DNA of 64,000 nt. It comes from Burkholderiales bacterium. Lineage in GTDB: Bacteria > Pseudomonadota > Gammaproteobacteria > Burkholderiales > Burkholderiaceae_B. The position numbers and the translations under genes are program-made. The stretch lies in assembly GCA_021299735.1 (NCBI GenBank), contig JAJTEM010000003.1, forward strand, positions 1 to 64,000, read 5' to 3'. Shown here piece by piece: positions 8,631 through 16,452 of this stretch. Each line of letters starts with the position of its first letter. Within the stretch, counting starts at the first letter, position 1. The notes below the pieces were generated by a model. It searched no databases, was not told where the DNA came from, and saw only the letters and a program-made list of their open reading frames with translations.

Positions 8631-8900
8631 ATGGCCATCAAAGTAAGCCCCCAATCGTTTGAATCCATGCGCAAAGTCATGAACGGCTTCTGGATTGTGG
8701 TTCCGGCCTATTTGTTGATTAGCCTGGTTATGCCTTTCCTGCTGGTTTTGGCTGCTTTGCTGCTGGTTGCCCACACACTGGAACTGCCGATTGCGTTCTT
8801 GCGCCTGCGCGGAAAAAACCTGCCCACCCTGGAAGTCGTGTCTAAAACCCTGCTGTATGGCTTCACATGGTGGTTACCAAAAAGCCTGGAAGCAAAATAA
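8631..8900 (+). CDS. Small inner-membrane protein, possibly DUF1145-like
   Basis: An 89-residue protein starting at an ATG preceded by AAGGAAAAC. One long or two closely spaced hydrophobic helices (about 20-58, WIVVPAYLLISLVMPF and LLVLAALLLVAHTLELPIAF) are followed by a short basic tail. The order N-x-x-x-P-F then H-x-L-E/Q-L resembles the DUF1145 (YhhL-type) pattern, but I cannot confirm this. It has its own promoter at 8559 and lies 97 bp ahead of the phosphatase gene. No function can be given. Confidence 0.7.
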   Translation: MAIKVSPQSFESMRKVMNGFWIVVPAYLLISLVMPFLLVLAALLLVAHTLELPIAFLRLRGKNLPTLEVVSKTLLYGFTWWLPKSLEAK

Positions 8901-8945
8901 AGCAAGTTATACAGCTTTGGTGAAACCGGCTTTTTTGTAAAAAAA

Positions 8946-8978
8946 GAGTCATGTAACCGTCACAAGGCAGTCAAATCG
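8946..8978 (+). promoter_or_regulatory. Pho-box-like direct repeats (PhoB site candidate)
   Basis: GTCA occurs at 8948, 8959 and 8970, exactly 11 bp apart, in the units GAGTCATGTAA, CCGTCACAAGG and CAGTCAAATCG. PhoB sites are tandem 11-bp units with CTGTCAT-like cores, so spacing and core agree. A TTTAAT that could serve as -10 lies at 8985-8990. That is very close to the ATG at 8997, so translation may start at 9021 or further in. Confidence 0.55.
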
Positions 8979-8996
8979 AGCGCGTTTAATGGGGCC

Positions 8997-9938
8997 ATGA
9001 CAAGAACATGGACATTAAAAATGCGCTCGAATCAGTTGAATTTCCAGCAGCGACTTGCCGAACAACTGTTTGCGAAAGCGACCACTGAACAAAACACTGC
9101 GGCAAATGGCCAGCAGCAAATATCTCAAACTGATTGTTCCACTGACGAGCCGGGGTGCAACAAATACCGCACCATCTGGATTTCAGACATTCACTTGGGC
9201 ACGCCAGGTTGCCAGGCCGATGCCCTGCTCCACTTCCTGAAACACAATGAGAGCGACACCTTGTATTTGGTGGGCGATATTATCGATGGATGGCAGTTGC
9301 GCAAAAGCTGGTTTTGGCCACAAAGCCACAACGATGTCATTCAAAAGGTGTTGCGCAAGGCGCGCAAAGGTACGCAAGTGGTGTTTATTCCGGGCAACCA
9401 CGATGAAGCGGCCCGCCAGTTTGCCGGTATGACCTTCGGCGATATTCCGATTATGGACAATGCAGTGCACGTAACCGCAGATGGTAAACGACTGTGGGTA
9501 GTGCACGGCGATGAGTTTGACCAAGTGGTGCGCTATGCCAAATGGCTGGCGTACCTGGGCGACACGCTTTACAACTTTGCGTTGACCATGAACCGCGTAT
9601 TGAACAACATTCGAATCAAGCTGGGTTACCCGTATTGGTCGCTGTCGCAGTTTTTGAAACAGCAAGTAAAAAACGCAGTGAACTTTATTCTTGAATTCGA
9701 GCAAGCACTTATTCATGAAGCCAAACACCGTGGCTATGACGGCGTGGTGTGTGGGCACATTCACAAGGCAGAAATTAAACAGGTGGATGGCTTGCTGTAC
9801 TGCAACGATGGCGACTGGGTTGAAAGCCTGACTGCGCTGGTTGAGCACCCCTGTGGCAAGCTGGACATTGTTCACTGGCCGCACCGTGAGCTGCCGGCGC
9901 GCAAACAAAAAGCGCTTGCACACTCGCTGGCGGAGTAA
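8997..9938 (+). CDS. Calcineurin-like metallophosphoesterase, PlcP/LpxH-like
   Basis: A 313-residue protein. After a low-complexity N-terminal region of about 58 residues comes a calcineurin fold with all metal-binding motifs: SDIHLG (D-x-H), GDIIDGW (GDxxD), PGNHDE (GNHD), VVHGDEFD and CGHIHKAE (GHxH). The family includes LpxH, a UDP-2,3-diacylglucosamine hydrolase, and PlcP, a phospholipase C-like enzyme that strips headgroups from phospholipids under phosphate starvation. The next gene, 6 bp away, is a GT4 glycosyltransferase, the pairing known for plcP-agt. A Pho-box-like sequence lies directly upstream. I therefore favour PlcP over LpxH, by context only. The start is uncertain (8997, 9021 or later). 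Confidence 0.8.
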   Translation: MTRTWTLKMRSNQLNFQQRLAEQLFAKATTEQNTAANGQQQISQTDCSTDEPGCNKYRTIWISDIHLGTPGCQADALLHFLKHNESDTLYLVGDIIDGWQLRKSWFWPQSHNDVIQKVLRKARKGTQVVFIPGNHDEAARQFAGMTFGDIPIMDNAVHVTADGKRLWVVHGDEFDQVVRYAKWLAYLGDTLYNFALTMNRVLNNIRIKLGYPYWSLSQFLKQQVKNAVNFILEFEQALIHEAKHRGYDGVVCGHIHKAEIKQVDGLLYCNDGDWVESLTALVEHPCGKLDIVHWPHRELPARKQKALAHSLAE

Positions 9939-9944
9939 GGCAAC

Positions 9945-11084
9945 ATGCGAATACTGATTGCAACCGATGCATGGGCGCCGCAAATAAATGGTGTGGTACA
10001 AACGCTAAGCCAGGTGGTGGCAAAACTTGGCGCGCAGGGCCACGAGGTACGGGTGATACACCCGGGCTTGTTTAAAACAATTCCCTGCCCCACCTACCCT
10101 GAAATACGATTGGCCCTGTGGCCTTTAACACGCCTGCGCCATGAACTGGATGATTTCAAACCACAGGCTGTGCACATAGTGACTGAAGGGCCAATTGGCC
10201 TTGCCATGCGTTTGTTGGTACACCGCCGCAAACTGCCTTTCACCACGGCATACCACACTCAATTTCCAGAGTACGTGAAAGCGCGCGCAGGCATTCCCAT
10301 TCGCTTTACCGCCACATTGCTGCGCTGGTTTCACCAACCTTCCCACGCTGTGATGGTACCTACCTTGTCGGTTATCGAAACCCTGAAAAGCCGCGGCTTG
10401 AACAATTGTGTGCTGTGGCAAAGGGGTGTGGATTTGAACCGCTTCAATCCAGAACAATCGGCCGCCAGCAAGCACATGACTTACAGCCCACGTAACCTGG
10501 AAACCGACGATACACAGCAGGTTGAACTGCTGCGCAAAATGAATGCCTGCAATATTGAAAAGCCTGTGTTTTTATACGCTGGCCGTGTGGCCGTAGAAAA
10601 AAACCTGGAAGCATTTTTAAGCCTTGAACTGCCGGGCGAGAAATGGATTGCTGGCGATGGTCCTGCCCGCAAAGCATTGGAGAAACAATTTCCGCAAGCC
10701 AAGTGGTTTGGCATGCTGAACCATGCTGCGCTGTCGGAATTGTACAAACGTGCGGATGTGTTTGTATTTCCCAGCATGACCGACACATTCGGGCTTGTGC
10801 TGCTTGAAGCCATGGCCAGCGGTTGCCCGGTTGCTGCGTTTCCGGTGAACGGCCCGCTGGATGTGGTTGGGAATTCCGGTGCAGGCGTGCTGGACTGGAA
10901 CCTGAAAAAAGCAGCCATGGCCGCACTAAAAATTGACCGTGATGTGCCTTTGAAACATGCCAGTACCTTTACTTGGGAAAATTGTGCTGAACAGTTTCAG
11001 GGCTACCTGGCGCCAATTGGGCTGGCGAGTACCGCCCCCAAAGCGTTATCAAGCAACCCCAAGCCTTTGTCTAACCGCCCCTGA
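9945..11084 (+). CDS. GT4-family glycosyltransferase, Agt-like
   Basis: A 379-residue GT-B enzyme without signal peptide. The N-terminal Rossmann half has MRILIATDAWAPQINGVVQT and AYHTQFPEYVKAR. The C-terminal half carries FLYAGRVAVEKNLEAFL, the donor-binding region DVFVFPSMTDTFGLVLLEAMASG (E-x7-E motif of GT4) and NGPLDVV. It resembles the MgtA/SqdX-type transferases that add sugars to diacylglycerol. Six bases after the phosphoesterase and sharing its promoter, it probably glycosylates the diacylglycerol that enzyme would release. Substrate and sugar are inferred from context. Confidence 0.82.
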   Translation: MRILIATDAWAPQINGVVQTLSQVVAKLGAQGHEVRVIHPGLFKTIPCPTYPEIRLALWPLTRLRHELDDFKPQAVHIVTEGPIGLAMRLLVHRRKLPFTTAYHTQFPEYVKARAGIPIRFTATLLRWFHQPSHAVMVPTLSVIETLKSRGLNNCVLWQRGVDLNRFNPEQSAASKHMTYSPRNLETDDTQQVELLRKMNACNIEKPVFLYAGRVAVEKNLEAFLSLELPGEKWIAGDGPARKALEKQFPQAKWFGMLNHAALSELYKRADVFVFPSMTDTFGLVLLEAMASGCPVAAFPVNGPLDVVGNSGAGVLDWNLKKAAMAALKIDRDVPLKHASTFTWENCAEQFQGYLAPIGLASTAPKALSSNPKPLSNRP

Positions 11085-11099
11085 AGCGCGCCCCTGAAG

Positions 11100-11126
11100 T
11101 TGATTGCCCCGTGAATTGCCTATAAT
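11100..11126 (+). promoter_or_regulatory. Probable fabI promoter
   Basis: A perfect TATAAT at 11121-11126 lies 73 bp ahead of the fabI start. The best -35 candidate is TTGATT at 11100-11105 with a short 15-bp spacer, so the -35 assignment is weak. Confidence 0.45.
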
Positions 11127-11198
11127 AGACACAAATCATAAGCACCACACATAAGCACTGAGTGAAAACTCACAACTCATTCTCGGGAGCAATACAAA

Positions 11199-11984
11199 TT
11201 GGGATTCCTAGCCGGAAAGAAAATTCTTATCACAGGCCTTTTGTCGAACCGTTCAATTGCCTACGGCATTGCGAAGGCCTGCCACGCGCAGGGCGCTGAA
11301 CTGGCCTTCACCTATCAAACAGAGCGTTTTATCGACCGTGTTACCGACATGGCTGCTGAGTTCGATTCCAAGCTGGTATTTCCGCTTGATGTTGCCGAAG
11401 ACACTCAAATTGAAAACCTGTTCACCGAACTGGCCAAACACTGGGATGGGCTGGATGGTTTGGTGCATGCCATTGGCTTTGCACCACGCGAAGCGATTGC
11501 AGGCGATTTTCTGGAAGGCATTTCACGCGAAGCGTTCCGAATTGCGCACGACATTTCTGCCTACAGCTTTCCCGCGCTGGCCAAAGCCGCCTACCCCATG
11601 ATGCAGGGCCGTGAAGGCGCACTGCTTACTTTAAGCTACCTGGGCTCGGTGCGCATGGTACCGAACTACAACACCATGGGATTGGCCAAGGCATCGCTCG
11701 AAGCATCTGTGCGTTACCTTGCAGAATCACTGGGCCCCAAAGGCATTCGTGTGAATGGTATTTCAGCAGGCCCCATCAAAACACTGGCTGCCGCTGGCAT
11801 TAAAGGTTTCAGCAAAATTTTGCATGCGGTAGAAGAGGCCGCACCACTGCGCCGAAATGTAACGATTGAAGACGTGGGCAACACCGCTGCATTCATGCTT
11901 TCCGATTTGGCACGCGGCATTACCGCTGAAATTACTTATGTAGACGCAGGCTACAGCACAGTGGTAGGTGGCATGGCAGAATAA
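11199..11984 (+). CDS. fabI: Enoyl-[acyl-carrier-protein] reductase (NADH)
   Basis: A 261-residue short-chain dehydrogenase that performs the last reduction of type II fatty-acid elongation, the target of triclosan. The cofactor site opens [19 protein letters not shown]. The FabI catalytic pattern Y-x6-K is seen in [10 protein letters not shown], preceded by [11 protein letters not shown]. The start is a TTG at 11199: it gives the exact family N-terminus, and CGGGAG lies upstream, while no in-frame ATG fits. The ABC gene that follows begins 43 bp after the stop. Confidence 0.95.
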   Translation: MGFLAGKKILITGLLSNRSIAYGIAKACHAQGAELAFTYQTERFIDRVTDMAAEFDSKLVFPLDVAEDTQIENLFTELAKHWDGLDGLVHAIGFAPREAIAGDFLEGISREAFRIAHDISAYSFPALAKAAYPMMQGREGALLTLSYLGSVRMVPNYNTMGLAKASLEASVRYLAESLGPKGIRVNGISAGPIKTLAAAGIKGFSKILHAVEEAAPLRRNVTIEDVGNTAAFMLSDLARGITAEITYVDAGYSTVVGGMAE

Positions 11985-12027
11985 GGAATCCATTTCCTTA
12001 AACGTTTCACCCACAGGCGGTATCAAG

Positions 12028-12747
12028 GTGAATCAAGTTCATGCATATACAACAACCCTCGCAGTGGCGGGGGTTTCAAAAACACTCGGTGGCGTAAAAC
12101 TGTTCACCGAGGTCAGCCTTGAATTGCAACAAGGGCAATCTCTGGCAGTTATCGGAGAATCGGGTTCAGGCAAATCAACCCTACTCCACTTAATGGCTGG
12201 CCTGGATAAACCGGACACTGGCGAAGTGTATTGGGCTGGCAAGGCAATCAACCATTTAAGCACCAATGAAATTGCAGTCAAGCGACTGCGCCATGTTGGG
12301 CTGGTGTTTCAGGCTTATTACCTGATGCCGCACTTAACCGCGCAACAAAATGTAGAGCTGCCATTTTTGCTGGCAGGCCAGCAACCCGACCATGCACGAT
12401 GCATTCAACTGCTGGAACAAGTGGGCATGGCTCACAAAGCAGGCAGCCACCCTCGGGTAATGTCGGGCGGTGAACAACAGCGCGTTGCAATTGCGCGCGC
12501 ACTGGCCTTGAACCCGCCATTGATACTTGCAGATGAGCCCACAGGCAACCTCGATGAAGACAATGCCGAGCGTGTGCTGCAGGTGTTGCTGCAAGCCTGT
12601 TCATCGCAAGGTTGCGCCTTGGTGATGGTGACCCATTCTGCCAAAGCAGCAAGCCATTTGGACCAACGTTTGAGTTTGGCAGATCACCAATTGGTCAAAA
12701 CAAACCCGGTTGACCACCTGGCCGCGCAACCTGCCAACAAGGTCTAA
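12028..12747 (+). CDS. ABC transporter ATP-binding protein (LolD/AttE-like)
   Basis: A 239-residue ATPase of the MacB/LolD class. Walker A is GESGSGKST, the Q-loop lies in VGLVFQAYYLMPHLT, the signature is MSGGEQQRVAIARALA, Walker B is PLILADEPTGNLD, and the H-loop is MVTHS. I chose the GTG at 12028. An ATG at 11968 would overlap fabI by 17 bases and add 20 residues unlike the family. The permease gene starts 3 bp after the stop and an AttH-like gene follows, so this is the energy subunit of an AttEFGH-type system acting at the inner membrane. The cargo is unknown. Confidence 0.88.
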   Translation: MNQVHAYTTTLAVAGVSKTLGGVKLFTEVSLELQQGQSLAVIGESGSGKSTLLHLMAGLDKPDTGEVYWAGKAINHLSTNEIAVKRLRHVGLVFQAYYLMPHLTAQQNVELPFLLAGQQPDHARCIQLLEQVGMAHKAGSHPRVMSGGEQQRVAIARALALNPPLILADEPTGNLDEDNAERVLQVLLQACSSQGCALVMVTHSAKAASHLDQRLSLADHQLVKTNPVDHLAAQPANKV

Positions 12748-12750
12748 GCC

Positions 12751-15309
12751 ATGGCCATACCACCAAGCATTGTCTTGAAACTGCAGCTTTTTGCGGGTGC
12801 CTTGCGCGACCAACCTGTGAAGTGGTTAATTGCTACAGTGTCTATCGCAGTGGGTGTGGGCCTGGGCTTTGCTGTGCACCTTATTCACAAACAGGCGCTG
12901 GACCAATTCAACAACGGTGTGCGGCAGTTTTCCGGGCAAGCCGACTTGCAGTTGTTGCCACACAGCACCCTGCTGCCTGAAACAAGTCTGGAACAACTGG
13001 CTGCCCTGCCTGAAGTGGCTGTGGCTTCACCAATTATCGACATCACAGTGCCTGTGCAAGGCATGGACAAGCCATTGCGCTGGCTTGGGCTGGATGTGTT
13101 TACAGCTGCAGCAGTTACGCCCAACTTCATTGGGCAAAGCAGTGATGAAACAAGCGATGACGCGCAACAAGGCGATATTCCGCTGCTCAGCACCAACAAC
13201 GTATTTGTTAGCCCGGCACTGAAAGAACAACTGCCGAGCGAACAAACAACGCTAACAACACTGCACAACAACGCAAGCCAACAGTGGCAAGTGGCGGGTA
13301 CGGTACCCGCAGCAGGAGCCGGTCAACCTCTCGCAGTGGCCGATATTGCAGCTGTGCAATGGCGCTTGGGCACGCTGGGACAAATATCGCGGATCGATTT
13401 GAAACTTCAAGAGGGCATAACACCTGCAAGTTTCCAGCAAAAATACAGCGATGCATTTGCCGAACTGGGCCGCCTGGAAACACCCAGTGAACAAGGCACA
13501 CGTGGCGCCAGTGTGTCGCAGGCCTACCGTGCCAACCTGTCAATTCTGGCCATGGTGGCCTTGCTCACGGGTGGCTTTTTAACTTTCTCAACACAAATGC
13601 TGGCAGTGGCGCAACGTTCACGACAGTGGGCACTGCTGGCAGCTTTGGGTGCGCGGGCGGGTACATTGCGCATGCAGGTGTTGTTTGAATCAGCATGTTG
13701 CGGTTTGGTGGGTGGTGTGTTGGGTGTGGCTTTGGGTTGGGGCCTTGCACTGGCAGTGGTGCGTTACCTGGGTGTTGACCTTGGCGCAGGTTACTTTCAA
13801 ACGGCACAAAACACCGTAAACCTTCCTCTCCTAGATAGTTTTTTGTTTGCTGGTTTTGGCATGGCGGCCACTTTGCTGGGTGGTTTGTCCCCTGCCTTGC
13901 AAACAGGACAAATGGCCTTGCACCAACGTTTGCGTGCAGGCACTGAAGAAGCAGGCCTGCAGTTTGCCAACAAGGCGCATTGGGCAGGCTTGCTGCTTTG
14001 CGCAGTGGCCGCAGCCTGCCTTTTCATTCCACCCTACGGAAATATTCCAGTGGGTGGTTACCTTGCTGTGGCCTTTGGCTTGTTTGGCGGCATTGCCATG
14101 ATTGGCCTGGTGGTGCGCGGCATTATCAGACCACCTGCACAACTTGCGCAGGTGGCCGACTTGGCAAAATCGCGCCTGGCCAGTACGCCAAACTTGTTGG
14201 CTGTGGGGCTTTCAGGAGTAGTGGCCAGCTTTGCGCTGGTAGTGGCCATGCATGTGATGATTTACAGCTTTCGCCATTCGCTGGATAACTGGCTTACACA
14301 GGTGCTGCCAGCGCCTTTGTATGTCAAATTGAACAGCGCGAGTATTCCCGTATTTCCGGATTCCTTTCAACAAAAAATAGCGGATTTGCAGGGTGTTGAA
14401 CTGGTTGAATTCTGGGGGCAACAATCGATTGTGCTTGATCCGAAACGCCCCGCAGTTGAATTGATCGCAAGGCCAATTTCCGTTGAGGCTGCAAACCAGC
14501 GCCTGCCCATGACAGGCACCACAATTGCCGAACCCAAAGCCGGCACACTGCCTGTGTGGGTCAGCGAACCCATGACCGATTTATATGGCCTGAAAGCGGG
14601 CAGCACGATTACCTTGCAATTGGACCAGGGTGTGCGTGTGCCCACCACAGTGATGGGCGTGTGGCGCGATTACACCCGCCAGCATGGCGCCATTGTGTTG
14701 CCCAAAACAGAACTTCTAAAGCAATTCAATGTGCAGTTTAAAAACACACAAGGCGCTGTATGGCCACAAGACAATGTGAGCGTGAAAGATACGGTAGCGC
14801 GCATTGAACAGGCCGCCAGCACCACACCCCTTGCACAGAAAATTGACTTTGCCGAACCTGGCGAAATTCGACAACTAAGCCTGGGTATTTTTGATCGCAG
14901 CTTTGCGGTTACCTACCTGCTGGAAATTGCAGCGGTAGTAATCGGCCTGTTTGGTGTGGGCACCACATTTTCTGCAATGGCCTTGCAGCGCAAGCGCGAA
15001 TTCGCCTTGCTGGGTGCCATGGGCGCCAGCCCAAACTGGATATTGAAACTGATTGCACGCGAAGCGCTGATTGCATCGGCAGTGGCCGCTTTGGTCGGTT
15101 TGATTATTGGCTTGGCATTTGCGGCTATTTTAATTTTTGTGGTGAACCCGCAGTCTTTCCACTGGACCATGGAATGGTTCACACCATGGCGCGACCTGGC
15201 GGCAATGGTGCTAGTACTGATTGCCATGAGCAGCGCCACAGTTACCATGGCCTTGCGCAACAAACTGGGCACGCAACTTGTTGAACAATTAAAAGAGGAC
15301 TGGGCATGA
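12751..15309 (+). CDS. FtsX-family ABC permease (fused AttF/AttG-like)
   Basis: An 852-residue membrane protein with two FtsX/MacB permease units in one chain. There is an N-terminal helix (about 25-45), a periplasmic domain (about 50-260), helices at about 265-290, 315-340 and 365-385, further helices around 410-500, a second periplasmic region (about 515-710), and three final helices with the typical FtsX segment FSAMALQRKREFALLGAMGA. In Agrobacterium-type att loci the permease function is split over AttF and AttG; here it is fused. Such permeases do mechanotransmission or lipoprotein release rather than classical import. Its stop overlaps the start of the next gene by 4 bases. Confidence 0.85.
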   Translation: MAIPPSIVLKLQLFAGALRDQPVKWLIATVSIAVGVGLGFAVHLIHKQALDQFNNGVRQFSGQADLQLLPHSTLLPETSLEQLAALPEVAVASPIIDITVPVQGMDKPLRWLGLDVFTAAAVTPNFIGQSSDETSDDAQQGDIPLLSTNNVFVSPALKEQLPSEQTTLTTLHNNASQQWQVAGTVPAAGAGQPLAVADIAAVQWRLGTLGQISRIDLKLQEGITPASFQQKYSDAFAELGRLETPSEQGTRGASVSQAYRANLSILAMVALLTGGFLTFSTQMLAVAQRSRQWALLAALGARAGTLRMQVLFESACCGLVGGVLGVALGWGLALAVVRYLGVDLGAGYFQTAQNTVNLPLLDSFLFAGFGMAATLLGGLSPALQTGQMALHQRLRAGTEEAGLQFANKAHWAGLLLCAVAAACLFIPPYGNIPVGGYLAVAFGLFGGIAMIGLVVRGIIRPPAQLAQVADLAKSRLASTPNLLAVGLSGVVASFALVVAMHVMIYSFRHSLDNWLTQVLPAPLYVKLNSASIPVFPDSFQQKIADLQGVELVEFWGQQSIVLDPKRPAVELIARPISVEAANQRLPMTGTTIAEPKAGTLPVWVSEPMTDLYGLKAGSTITLQLDQGVRVPTTVMGVWRDYTRQHGAIVLPKTELLKQFNVQFKNTQGAVWPQDNVSVKDTVARIEQAASTTPLAQKIDFAEPGEIRQLSLGIFDRSFAVTYLLEIAAVVIGLFGVGTTFSAMALQRKREFALLGAMGASPNWILKLIAREALIASAVAALVGLIIGLAFAAILIFVVNPQSFHWTMEWFTPWRDLAAMVLVLIAMSSATVTMALRNKLGTQLVEQLKEDWA

Positions 15310-16433
15310 AGCGGCGCGACTTGTTGAAAGCCGGCCTTGGCCTGCCACTGTTGAGTACCCTTTCTGGTACGGTGCTTGCCGAACCTGGCATGCAGCGCGT
15401 TTATGCCCAACCCAATGCCAGCCTGCCGCCCACCCTGCCCCGTGATCATGGTGCTCACCCCGCATTCAGAACCGAATGGTGGTATTTCACGGGCTGGTTT
15501 GAAAGCCCTGAACTGGACGAACCATTCGGCGTGCAAATTACATTTTTTCGATCAGCACCGAATGTGAACGTGCTGAACCCCAGCGCCTTTGCACCCAAAC
15601 AATTGTTGTTTGCCCATGCCGCTGTGGCCATGCCCTCGGTGGGCAAGTTAAAGCACGATCAAATTATTCGCCGTGCAGGCAGTGGTGGTGCTTTGCTTCA
15701 AAGCACCAACCAGCAAGTATTGAACATTCAAATGCCGGGCTGGCAATTGCAAACTGCACAAGGTGATCAATGGCAATGCAACATTCAAACCCCACAGTTG
15801 AGCATGAATTTGCGCATGGAGCAAACACAAACACCGTGGATGCAAGGCCAAGGTGGCTATTCACAGAAAGGCCCCAAGCCCGAGCAATCGAGCTATTACA
15901 TTACCCTGCCCCACATGCGCTGCAACGGCACTATTCGCATTGAAGGCAAAACACTGCCAGTGCAAGGCAGCTTCTGGATGGACCATGAGTGGTCAAGCAC
16001 CGTGCTTGCCCCCAATGCACAAGGCTGGGACTGGGTGGGTTTGCATGGCAAACAGGGCGAAGCCTTGATGGCTTTCCAAATTCGCGACCGAGACAATGCC
16101 AAATCACCCGTGTGGACCCACGCAGCACTTCGACAGGCTGATGGCAGCGTGCGTAATTTCAAACAAATCAAATTCGATGTGTTGAAGCAATGGAAATCGA
16201 CACGCACAGGCATTGACTATCCGGTTTCACAAAGGCTGGTACTCGATGATCAAGCCTTTGAATTGGAGCCTTTGTTTGATGATCAGGAACTGGATGCACG
16301 GGCCAGCACGGGCACCCTGTATTGGGAAGGCGCTGTGCGTGTAAAAAGCGGGAATGTTTCCTCTAGCAATACTTCACCTTGGGGCCACGGCTACCTTGAA
16401 ATGACGGGATATGATCGCCCCATGCAACTTTAA
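15306..16433 (+). CDS. AttH-like lipocalin (CrtC/carotenoid 1,2-hydratase fold)
   Basis: A 375-residue exported protein. The N-terminus MKRRDLLKAGLGLPLLSTL looks like a twin-arginine signal, with cleavage probably after VLA. The body carries the marks of the AttH/CrtC double-lipocalin family: the EWWYFTG motif (about 56-62), GVQITFFRSA, and the second-half motif FWMDHEWSS followed by GWDWVGLHG. CrtC members hydrate carotenoids, but AttH members next to ABC genes have no established reaction. ATGA overlap with the permease shows tight coupling, so it likely works with that transporter in the periplasm. Confidence 0.85.
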   Translation: MKRRDLLKAGLGLPLLSTLSGTVLAEPGMQRVYAQPNASLPPTLPRDHGAHPAFRTEWWYFTGWFESPELDEPFGVQITFFRSAPNVNVLNPSAFAPKQLLFAHAAVAMPSVGKLKHDQIIRRAGSGGALLQSTNQQVLNIQMPGWQLQTAQGDQWQCNIQTPQLSMNLRMEQTQTPWMQGQGGYSQKGPKPEQSSYYITLPHMRCNGTIRIEGKTLPVQGSFWMDHEWSSTVLAPNAQGWDWVGLHGKQGEALMAFQIRDRDNAKSPVWTHAALRQADGSVRNFKQIKFDVLKQWKSTRTGIDYPVSQRLVLDDQAFELEPLFDDQELDARASTGTLYWEGAVRVKSGNVSSSNTSPWGHGYLEMTGYDRPMQL

Positions 16434-16452
16434 GTCAAGCTAAGCGCACCGT

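Noticed and set aside
11968-12027. ATG start for the ABC ATPase inside fabI
   Set aside because: It would overlap fabI and add residues unlike LolD-type proteins; the GTG at 12028 fits better.
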